DNA of 64,000 bases from CAVXTT01 sp963764685 (GTDB taxonomy: Bacteria; Bacteroidota; Ignavibacteria; Ignavibacteriales; Ignavibacteriaceae): assembly GCA_963764685.1 (NCBI GenBank), contig CAVXTT010000020.1, positions 124,001-188,000 of the forward strand, read 5' to 3'. The notes below the pieces were generated by a model. The model worked only from the letters and a program-made list of their open reading frames with translations, did no database searches and had not been told where the DNA came from. The position numbers were made by a program, and so were the translations under genes. Positions 38,034 through 46,965 of this stretch are shown here, piece by piece; positions within the stretch are counted from its first letter, which is position 1; every line of letters begins with the position of its first letter.

Positions 38034-39626
38034 TTGTTAAAACTTAATTACCTGTTCTTAGTTCTCTTTACAATAATTTTAAGTAAAGAGGTTTACCCGC
38101 AGATTTCCCCCGGGGACCTGTCGCAAGCTCATTCGGGCTGGAAGGTATTTCCAATTGTACAAAATGCCATGTACTGGGAGAGCAGGTCTCTGCTTCTAAA
38201 TGTCTGGATTGTCATACCGAAATAAAAAAAATGCTGGATGCAGGTAAAGGTTTTCACGCAGGAAGTGATGTTAAAGGGAAAAACTGCTGGTCCTGCCACA
38301 GTGAACATCACGGACGAAATTTCAGACTGATAAATTTTGATAAGGAAAAATTCAATCATGAGAGGACAGGTTATAACCTGACCGGTTCCCATTCAAAACT
38401 TAAGTGCGAAGAATGCCACCAGTCGAAATTTATAACCGGTTCCGATCTTAAGAAGAGGAAAAATACATATTTAGGGTTAAGTCAGAACTGCAGTCCCTGC
38501 CACAATGATTATCATCAGCAGACACTTGGAAGCGGCTGCATCAGCTGTCATACGACTGATAAATTCAAACCGGCTGGTAATTTTAATCACGATAAGGCTG
38601 CATTCAGATTAACCGGTATGCATACAAGAGTTGAATGTATAAAATGTCACCCTAAAGAGACACGCAGCGGGAAACCTTATCAGAGGTTTAAAGGAGTTGC
38701 TTTCAGCACCTGCAGCAGCTGCCATAAAGATGTTCACCATGGGGAAGTTCGGTACCAATTGCCAGCAGTGCCACGTTACTGCATCCTTTAATCAGATAAA
38801 CCAGAGCGCATTTGATCATAGTAAAACAAATTTCCCGTTAATAGGTAAACATAGAATAGTATCGTGCACTTCCTGTCATAAAACAGATCTGAATTCAAAA
38901 CCACTGCATCAAAAATGTACCGACTGCCATAAAGATTATCATCGCGGCGAGTTTACGGTTAATGAGATCCTGACCAATTGTTCTGAATGCCATAATGAGG
39001 AAGGTTTTACACCTTCCCTGTTTACTGTAGATAAACATAACCGGTCAAAATTTCCTCTTGACGGTGCACATCTTGCCGTTCCCTGCAGAAACTGTCACAT
39101 TAAGGAAGATTTATGGACCTTCAAAAATATTTCTTTAGAATGCGCCGGATGCCACGAGAATGTGCACGGAACAGAAATAACTGCACAGTTTTTACCAGGT
39201 AATAAATGCACATCCTGTCACTTAACAGACAGCTGGCACACTATTAGATTTGATCATAATAAGACGACATTCCCTCTGATGGGGAAGCATCTTATTGCTA
39301 AGTGCAATGATTGTCACTATAAGGAAAATAGCCAGCTAAAAAAAGAATACAAATTTGCTTCGTTAACACTTGATTGTGTAAATTGTCATAACGATATTCA
39401 TTACGGACAATTTGCCGCCGCTAAAGGAGAGACCGATTGTTTAAGATGCCATACATACGATAACTGGATTCCGTCACGATTTGATCATAATAAATCTAAG
39501 TTCCCGCTTGAAGGCGCGCACAGCAAGATAAAGTGTTCGGAGTGTCATAAAACTAAATCACTGAACGGAAATCAGGTTATTGAATTTAAAATAAAAGATT
39601 TTAAATGCGCATCCTGTCATTCGTAA
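38034..39626 (+). CDS. Multihaem c-type cytochrome, 20 CXXCH motifs (two frameshifts)
   Basis: Begins with a TTG (38034) behind GGAGA, leading a signal peptide (KLNYLFLVLFTIILSKEVYPQ). A missing base near 38137 hides the first two haem sites (CTKCH, CLDCH); an extra G at 38747 splits the rest. Bridged, the ~530-residue protein has 20 CXXCH motifs, including CWSCH, CEECH, CSPCH, CISCH, CIKCH, CSSCH, CQQCH, CTSCH and CTDCH. Repeats of FDHNKTxFPL.GKH..(V/A)KC..CH every ~35-70 residues place extra histidines as likely distal ligands. It is exported by Sec and matured by the cytochrome c system. It overlaps the next cytochrome gene by 22 bp, implying coupled translation. Confidence 0.88.
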
Positions 39627-42600
39627 TAGTCATTCTGCTTTTGTTTGCAGTTCAAATTAACTCACAGTCAAAGCACGGTGAGGCTTTGCAATTTGACTGC
39701 TCGTACTGCCACGAATCCACCACCTGGCAGGTGAAGAAAAGCGAAATGAAATTCAATCACAGCAAGGATACAAAATTCAAAATAACAGGACAGCATTTAA
39801 ATGTAGACTGTAAAACGTGCCACTCCACACTTATTTTTACCGATGCCTCTCCCGATTGTTTTTCCTGCCATAAAGATATACACCAGAATACTGTAGGTTT
39901 TGAATGTTCTAAATGCCATTCACCCGAGTCCTGGATAGTGAAGGATATTGACGGTTTACATCAATTAAGCCGTTTCCCTCTTTTGGGGGCACATAAAACA
40001 GCCGATTGCAGCCAGTGTCATACAGGATTTGAAAATCTTACATTCGGACCTATCGAAGCATCCTGTTACACCTGTCATCAGCAGGATTATGCAGGTACAA
40101 CTATGCCTAATCATATTCAAGCAGGTTTCTCAACCGAATGCCAGGAATGTCATTCAATATCAGAATTAAACTGGACGGCACAAAACTTTAATCACGACTT
40201 CTTCCCGCTGACAGGGGGACATAATATTTCCAACTGCTTCAGCTGTCATCAGCAGGGATCTTATACCGGTGTTTCAACAGAATGTTATTCCTGCCACAGG
40301 GATGATTATGAAAGAGTGACCGACCCTAACCACGTTGCCGGAAATTTTTCGACCGACTGCAGGCAGTGCCATACTATCAACGGATGGAGTCCCTCAACCT
40401 TTGATCATAACCTTACGCAATTTCCATTGACAGGGGCTCATATAAATACTAATTGCACATCCTGCCACAGCAGCGGATATGCAAATACCCCAACAGAATG
40501 CGTTGCCTGTCATCAGGATAACTATAATGCTGCAGCAAATCCCAGCCATACAGCTGCAGGGATTCCGACAGACTGCAAAAGCTGTCACGAAACAGCTGCC
40601 TGGATACCTTCAACTTTTAATCATATAACAACCGGATTTGAATTAACAGGAGCACATACTCCACTTGAATGCTCTTCCTGCCATAACGGATCAGTTACCG
40701 GACAAAATTCAGAATGTATTTCCTGCCATCAGGATAATTATAATACTGCACCAGAACATGTAGCTCAGAGTTATCCGCAGAACTGCACGATGTGTCATAA
40801 TACTGTTGCCTGGAACCAGACAAACTTTGATCATCAGGCTACCAATTTTCCGTTAACCGGTGCTCATACTTCTGTTGAGTGCAGTAATTGTCATCAGGGC
40901 GGTTTCTCCGGTACTCCTACAGATTGCGCTGCCTGTCATCAGAGTAATTATAACGCAGCGGTTAATCCAAGCCATACGGCTCTGGCATTACCTACAGACT
41001 GTGCTTCCTGCCATTCCACAAATCCCAATTGGGAACCGGCATTATTCCCAAACCATAATAATTATTATGAACTGATAGGGGCACACGCTCAAATCGCTTC
41101 CAATTGTATTACCTGTCATAATGGTAATTATACCACTACTCCTAATACCTGTTTTGGCTGCCATGAGACAGATTATAATGGAACTACAAATCCACAGCAT
41201 GCTGCTGCAGGTTTTGGAACTGAGTGCCAGACCTGTCATAGTCAGACTGCCTGGACCCCGGCAACTTTTGATCACGATAATCAGTACTTCCCCATTTATT
41301 CTGGAAAGCACGCGGGTGTATGGACACTTTGCTCAGAATGCCATACCACACCTTCTAACTTTTCTGTTTTTTCCTGTATCGACTGCCACGAACATAACAG
41401 AACTGATACTGATGAACATCACCAGGGCGTATCCGGTTATGTATATGCAAGTGATGCCTGCTATGCCTGTCACCCTGATGGAACAAGTTCAGGAGCTTTT
41501 AATCATAATACATCCATATTTCCGCTGACAGGTGCTCATACAACTTTAAACTGCCAGCAATGTCATCAGTCAGGATATCCGGGTACTCCGACGGAATGCG
41601 TTGCCTGTCACCAGAGCAATTATAATACTGCGGCAAATCCAAGTCATACAGTACTAGCTATTTCCACGGACTGCGTATCCTGCCATTCGACAAATCCGAA
41701 CTGGGAGCCCGCACTCTTTCCTCAGCATAATCAGTATTTTGAATTAATAGGAAGGCATGCCGAGATATCGCAAAACTGTACCGCCTGCCATAACGGAAAT
41801 TATAATAGCACCCCCGATCAGTGTCAGGGTTGTCATATCAACGCATATAATAATGCACAAAATCCTAATCATATTGCGGCAGGCATCCCGGTTACCTGCG
41901 AAAGCTGCCATAACAGTTTTGCCTGGATACCATCTACATTTAATCATACATCTACAGGATTCGAATTAGTGGGGCAGCACGCATCTATTGCCTGTTCCTC
42001 ATGCCACGAGGGAGTAATAACAGGACTTAGTCCTGAGTGTATTTCCTGCCATCAGGAAAATTACAATACGGCGCCTAATCATGTTGCACAAAATTACCCG
42101 ACAACCTGTCAGATGTGTCATAATTCAGTTGCCTGGAACCAGGTTGTATTTAACCATAATAATACAAACTTCCCTCTTACCGGAGCTCATATTTCAACTC
42201 CCTGCTCTGAATGCCATACCACAGGTTATACCGGTACCACAACTGTCTGCAGCGAATGTCATCAGGCAGCCTATAATGGAAGTATTAATCCAAGCCATAC
42301 GGCATTGGCAATTCCAACAACCTGCCAGACTTGCCATACCACTAATCCTAACTGGGAACCAGCTACATTCCCGATACATAATAATTATTATGCTCTGGTT
42401 GGAGCTCACGCTGCCATCGCCACACAATGCTTTACCTGTCACCAGGGCAATTACAACAATACTCCAAATACCTGCGACGGATGCCATCATGATGATTATA
42501 TTGCTGCAACGAATCCTAATCATCAGGCAGCAGGCTTTCCTTTAGCCTGCGAAACCTGCCATACGCAGAATGCCTGGTCGCCTTCAACATTTGACCATGA

Positions 42601-42832
42601 TGGGTTATATTTTCCAATTTATTCAGGAAATCATCAGGGAAGGTGGAATACCTGTTATGACTGTCATCCTAATCCGGGCAACTTTGGCATTTTTACCTGT
42701 ACGACTGCCTGCCATCCGCAATCCCAGATGAATTCAGAACATCAGGGAGTATCTGGATATGTTTATCAGAGCAGTGCCTGCTTAAGCTGTCACCCCGATG
42801 GCGGTAATCAATTCAAGATTAAGATCACTTGA
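39605..42832 (+). CDS. Giant multihaem cytochrome c, 42 CXXCH plus one CX3CH
   Basis: 1075 residues in one uninterrupted frame, with a signal peptide (MRILSFVIVILLLFAVQINSQ). I count 42 CXXCH motifs and one CTTACH (CX3CH) near the C-terminus, about one haem per 25 residues. The chain is built of ~35-70 residue units: F(N/D)H..T.FPLTGAH....C..CH, then GY.GTPTEC.(A)CHQ..YN.A.NPSH, then CxxCHSTNPNWEPA. The block from about residue 270 to 620 recurs, in nearly the same unit order, from about 640 to 1070; each copy ends in a distinct unit (FPIYSG.H.G.W..C..CH, HQGVSGYVY, CHPDG). Such proteins conduct electrons over long distances in the periplasm or at the surface. Confidence 0.92.
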   Translation: MRILSFVIVILLLFAVQINSQSKHGEALQFDCSYCHESTTWQVKKSEMKFNHSKDTKFKITGQHLNVDCKTCHSTLIFTDASPDCFSCHKDIHQNTVGFECSKCHSPESWIVKDIDGLHQLSRFPLLGAHKTADCSQCHTGFENLTFGPIEASCYTCHQQDYAGTTMPNHIQAGFSTECQECHSISELNWTAQNFNHDFFPLTGGHNISNCFSCHQQGSYTGVSTECYSCHRDDYERVTDPNHVAGNFSTDCRQCHTINGWSPSTFDHNLTQFPLTGAHINTNCTSCHSSGYANTPTECVACHQDNYNAAANPSHTAAGIPTDCKSCHETAAWIPSTFNHITTGFELTGAHTPLECSSCHNGSVTGQNSECISCHQDNYNTAPEHVAQSYPQNCTMCHNTVAWNQTNFDHQATNFPLTGAHTSVECSNCHQGGFSGTPTDCAACHQSNYNAAVNPSHTALALPTDCASCHSTNPNWEPALFPNHNNYYELIGAHAQIASNCITCHNGNYTTTPNTCFGCHETDYNGTTNPQHAAAGFGTECQTCHSQTAWTPATFDHDNQYFPIYSGKHAGVWTLCSECHTTPSNFSVFSCIDCHEHNRTDTDEHHQGVSGYVYASDACYACHPDGTSSGAFNHNTSIFPLTGAHTTLNCQQCHQSGYPGTPTECVACHQSNYNTAANPSHTVLAISTDCVSCHSTNPNWEPALFPQHNQYFELIGRHAEISQNCTACHNGNYNSTPDQCQGCHINAYNNAQNPNHIAAGIPVTCESCHNSFAWIPSTFNHTSTGFELVGQHASIACSSCHEGVITGLSPECISCHQENYNTAPNHVAQNYPTTCQMCHNSVAWNQVVFNHNNTNFPLTGAHISTPCSECHTTGYTGTTTVCSECHQAAYNGSINPSHTALAIPTTCQTCHTTNPNWEPATFPIHNNYYALVGAHAAIATQCFTCHQGNYNNTPNTCDGCHHDDYIAATNPNHQAAGFPLACETCHTQNAWSPSTFDHDGLYFPIYSGNHQGRWNTCYDCHPNPGNFGIFTCTTACHPQSQMNSEHQGVSGYVYQSSACLSCHPDGGNQFKIKIT

Positions 42833-42847
42833 GCGGGATTGATTACA

Positions 42848-44470
42848 ATGAAAATCAGAATTCTAAATATTACTCTCTTTTTTTACTAATATGTGCTAAC
42901 TTTCAGCTTACACGCCCAGCAAAGAGAAGAGAGACAGGGGAGTGTTACATATATTTCAGCTCAAAATGTGTATGTGAAATTTGAAAACACTGCAGGCATT
43001 TCTGCGGGGGATACATTATTTATAAGATCAGGGGGTAGCTTAAAGCCGGTAATAATTGTCGGATATATTTCCTCCCGTTCCTGTGCTGGAGAATTAATAA
43101 ACGGGGATAAACTGAAGGTTGATGATAAAATTATAGGTTTTGCAAAGGTGCAGGAATCTGTTGAGCAGTCCAAACAGCAGCAGGTCAGTTATTTTGATTC
43201 CCTTAATTTGTCTATTGCCGGGGGTCTGCTTTTAAAACAGCAGAATAAAGAGCAGTCGATAGAAAGTATCAGGGGCAGATTTTCCATTCAGTCATACACC
43301 AATATGTCGAATTATGATAATAATGGTGATTATCAAAGATGGCGGTATACATTCTCCTTTACCGGTGATAATATTGGAAATTCCCCTTTGTCTGTCTCCA
43401 ATTATATGACCTTCGGATACAGGGTAAGTGATTGGCAGGAAATTTCCTCCGATCTATCGAGCGCGTTACGTATTTACGATCTGGCTGTGAATTACAGATT
43501 CAGTGATAAAACCAATCTCTGGCTCGGACGGCATTTGAATAAGAGAATTACAAATATCAGTGCTATTGATGGTGTTCAGGCGGAGCACAAATTTGATGTC
43601 TTTAGTCTTGGACTTATTGCAGGTGCCCGTCCTGATTTCACTAATGATATGGCACTTAATTTTAAGCTTTTTGAATATGGGGCATATGCCGGGCGAACGG
43701 ATTCATTAAAAAATTCAGTAATGGATAATAACCTCGCATTTATACAGCAGACTAATAATTTTAATACGGATCGCCGTTTCCTTTACCTTCAGCATTCAAA
43801 TGATATTATTCCTAATACCAGTATTTTCTTTTCTTCGGAGATTGATCTGTATAAAAAAATAAAAGGGGTAGAATCCAATGAATTTATACTGACAGGCTTA
43901 TTCCTGTCGGCAAGGTACTCCCCCCATCGTATAGCTTCATTTTCATTATCCTATGATGCGCGCAAAAATGTCATTTATTATGAGACCTTTAAGAATTTTA
44001 TCGACAGCGTATATGAAAATGAGACCCGTCACGGTTTAAGGCTGGGTGTAAACCTGCGTCCCATTGATTATTTATCCGTAGGCTTAAACGGAGGGTACCG
44101 TTATATGAAAGGGGATCTGCGCCCATCAAGAAATTTCAATGGATATCTTACTTATACACAAATCCCGTTTATAGAGGCATCATCAACTGTTTCTTATACG
44201 CATATAATCAGCGGATATCTCGACGGCTATACAGCAGGTATAAGATTCTCAAAAGATTTAAGCATAATCAACTCCGATTTATCCCTCGGATACAGGTACA
44301 CTTCATATGATTTATTAAGTGGAAATAGTCAAGTTATTGAAAATATTTTACTTACAGATTTAGGAGTTCGTATACTCAAAAATCTGTATCTAAATGTTGG
44401 ATTTGAGGCTATTTTCGCAGGAAATCGGTCAACTGGAAGAATTTTGGCTGATATTACCACCCGTTTCTAA
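42848..44470 (+). CDS. Predicted outer-membrane beta-barrel protein beside the giant cytochrome
   Basis: The likely start is the ATG at 42848 (GGGA upstream), reading MKIRILNITLFFY, an in-frame TAA at 42887, then YVLTFSLHAQQ, which is an almost complete signal peptide; the stop is probably an error. A GTG at 42893 is the only start after it and lacks a ribosome site. The mature ~520 residues open with a small beta domain (GSVTYISAQNVYVKFENTAG.SAGDTLFIRSGG) and continue as amphipathic strands rich in Tyr and Phe, ending in ILADITTRF with the terminal Phe of outer-membrane barrels. About 20-24 strands are possible. By position it may be the sheath or porin for the cytochromes, like MtrB, with no recognised sequence similarity to it. 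Confidence 0.72.
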
Positions 44471-44581
44471 ATAGTTGTTATATAAAAAAATTGTTGACTT
44501 TAATATTTCTATAGTTTACGTTTGGATCATAAACTTGGAATACTTCAGGTTTGTTCGATTTATTAACTATTTGGAGGTCAT

Positions 44582-45789
44582 ATGTTCTATAGATACTTTG
44601 CTGTTCTTGCAATAGTATTTTTATTGGTTCCCACACTTAACGCTCAGGAAGTTGACAAATCGGGCGGTTATGCCAGAGTTCAAGCTCTTGGCGAGCAACC
44701 CCTATGTTGTTGACCCTGAGTTCATGAAAATTAATCCTGCCTGGGGTCAGTTCTATGATAATTTCCTTTGGGGAGATATTGGTTCAAATGCCGGTACTCC
44801 ATTTGGTGACGAAAGCTCAGGCCAGTTCTTCGGCTTGAATTTTCGTATAGCCAATGATTGGACACTTGGTGCATTAATGACCAGAAGAGACTTCAATCAC
44901 CTCTTCAATCGCTTATATCGTTCCTATACTGGATTTGACCTTGCCTTATGAGCCGGTTCCACCAAATAACAATCTTGAATTATTTTCATCTGTGAGATTT
45001 GGTAATACCAGTATAGGTCTCGGAATAGCATATGCTTCTACTAATAGCGAAGATAATCCCGCCGGTGGGAATCTCGTCTACAGCTACATCATCTCAGCTT
45101 GGTTTTAATGCCGGTGTTTTAACAAGTTTCAGCCGGAAATGATGCTCGATCTGGGAATTAGTTTCGTTATACCCAGCGTTACCTCAGAACCTGCCGGTGG
45201 TCAAAAAGTGGACGTCACTCAGACCATTATTGCTGCAAATGCCAGATTTTTCTGGAAGTTATCTCAATAAGGTCAGATTGGTGCCCGCATTACAATTCTT
45301 AAATGCAACCGGTACTTATGAGGCAGTGATCTTCTGTAGATCTTCCATCGCTAATCGAATTTGGATTTGGTGTTGGTCTTGAATATACAGTTGGTGACTT
45401 TATGTTCATCGGCGGTCCTGCATTTTTGTCATCCTCGACTACATTCGCATCGGTTGAGAATGTTTCTCCTGAATACACAGAATCTGAGTTTTTATTACCT
45501 GTCTGGAACCTGGGTGCTGAGTGGACAGCCACAGAATGGTTAATGGCCCGTATGGGTTATGTAGCTTCCACCGGCAGTGAAACTGATGAAATACCGGCTT
45601 CCGCTTCAACAGTTAACGAACGGATAAGGACAGTATACAGTGAAGGTATGTTTACTCTCGGTGTAGGATTACGCTTTGGAACCTTCGGTCTTGATGCAAC
45701 AGTAAACAGTGATGTACTGCGTCAGGGACTTAGGCAATATCGGCGGCGGTGCTACATTCGCTTATTTGTCAGCAAGCTACGCCTTCTAG
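44582..45789 (+). CDS. Outer-membrane protein, heavily frameshifted
   Basis: AGGTCAT and an ATG at 44582 begin a signal peptide (MFYRYFAVLAIVFLLVPTLNAQ). The protein can be followed to FAYLSASYAF and a TAG at 45787 only by changing frame seven times (near 44691, 44935, 45065, 45133, 45262, 45328 and 45730). Pieces include GSNAGTPFGDESSGQFFGLNFRIA, MMLDLGISFVIPSV, FGFGVGLEYTVGDFMFIGG and LGVGLRFGTFGLDATVNS, which are beta-strand rich with a terminal Phe, typical of ~390-residue outer-membrane proteins. No family was assigned. Reading resumes sensibly after every break, which argues for sequencing error, but a decayed gene cannot be excluded. Confidence 0.65.
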
Positions 45790-45814
45790 TTATTAATAAA
45801 CTAAATGATTCTTT

Positions 45815-45847
45815 AAGCTGTCCGGTCATTCCGGACAGCTTTTTTTA
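45815..45847 (+). terminator. Strong rho-independent terminator ending the electron-transfer locus
   Basis: AAGCTGTCCGG - TCATT - CCGGACAGCTT is a perfect 11-bp stem followed by seven or more Ts, 26 bases after the last stop. Confidence 0.92.
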
Positions 45848-45900
45848 TTACTTTTCTTAATAATTGAAATATCCTATCTTCATAATCAAAATTTAGAATT

Positions 45901-46951
45901 ATGTTCGAATATACCGGCGCCATTACATATGCATTCCCTCTTTTCCGACGGCAGCGGAAGAGTTGAGGAAATTGCAGCTTTCGCAAAAGAGGTTGGACTG
46001 GATTTTATAATTCTGACTGACCACAATACCCTCCGTGCACTAAAAGAAGGATATGAGAAATGGTACGGGCACACAATGCTGCTGGTAGGTTGTGAAATAA
46101 ATGATAAACATAATAAAAATCATTACCTGGCTTTCGGGATAGAACAGACTTATTCAACCCGGCTATCCGCCAAAGAATATGTAAAAAAAGTAAAAGAAGC
46201 CGGAGGGATAGGATTTCTTGCACATCCGCACGAAAAAAGAGATCATATGAAAGAACACCCCCCATATCCCTGGGTGGAGTGGGATACCGATGATTATAAC
46301 GGTATTGAGATATGGAACCATATGTCGGAATGGATGGAAAACCTTACCGAACAGAATAAATACCAGGCTTTTCTGCATCCCCTGAAAACTATTAGTGCTC
46401 CTAATGCAGAGACTATTAAAGTATGGGACGAGGAGAATCTGAAAAGACCCGTTCCCGGCATCGGGGGAGTTGATGCACACGCGCATAAATATAACCTGTT
46501 AGGGTTTCTTGAAGTAGAGATCTTTCCGTATAAGGTACTTTTCAAATCCATCAGGACTCACGTCCTTGTCGAGGAAGAAATTAAAAAATCGAAGGATCCA
46601 AAGACATTTCAGGCAGCAAAGCTGCAGATCTATAATGCATTAAAAAATGGAAACTGCTTTATTGCAAATGATTATCATGCAGATTCCACAGGATTCCGGT
46701 TTACAGCCGAAACCAAAAGAAGAAAATACATAATGGGGGAGAGCATTGAAACTCCCGATAAAGTAAAGTTGAAAGTAACTGTACCGTCTGATAAAGGGGA
46801 GATCAACCTGGTGCGTAATGGCAAAATCATTGATACAGTCCGGGATAAAGAAACAGAATTTAATGTTACCAGGAAAGGCGCCTACAGGGTTGAAGTTTAT
46901 ATAAATGGGAAGGCGTGGATATTTTCAAATCATATCAGGATAAACCTGTAA
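45901..46951 (+). CDS. PHP-domain metal-dependent phosphoesterase (one frameshift)
   Basis: The start is the ATG at 45901, giving MFEYTGAI; one extra base near 45924 separates this from HMHSLFSDGSGRVEEIA. Bridged, the protein has ~350 residues with PHP metal-site motifs: HMHS.FSDG, LTDHNT, HPHEKRDHMKEH and GVDAHAHKY. A C-terminal ~90-residue beta domain (GEINLVRNGKIIDT) completes it, as in many PHP proteins annotated as phosphoesterases. The substrate is not known. It follows the terminator of the electron-transfer locus and converges on the octahaem cytochrome gene with 14 bp between stops. Confidence 0.82.
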
Positions 46952-46965
46952 TACCCTGTTTAGAA

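Noticed and set aside
42081..42545. 154-residue plus-strand ORF inside the giant cytochrome, and similar ORFs in its other frames
   Set aside because: The tandem repeats of the cytochrome keep alternative frames open; the +2 reading is an Ile/Pro-rich shadow without start signals.
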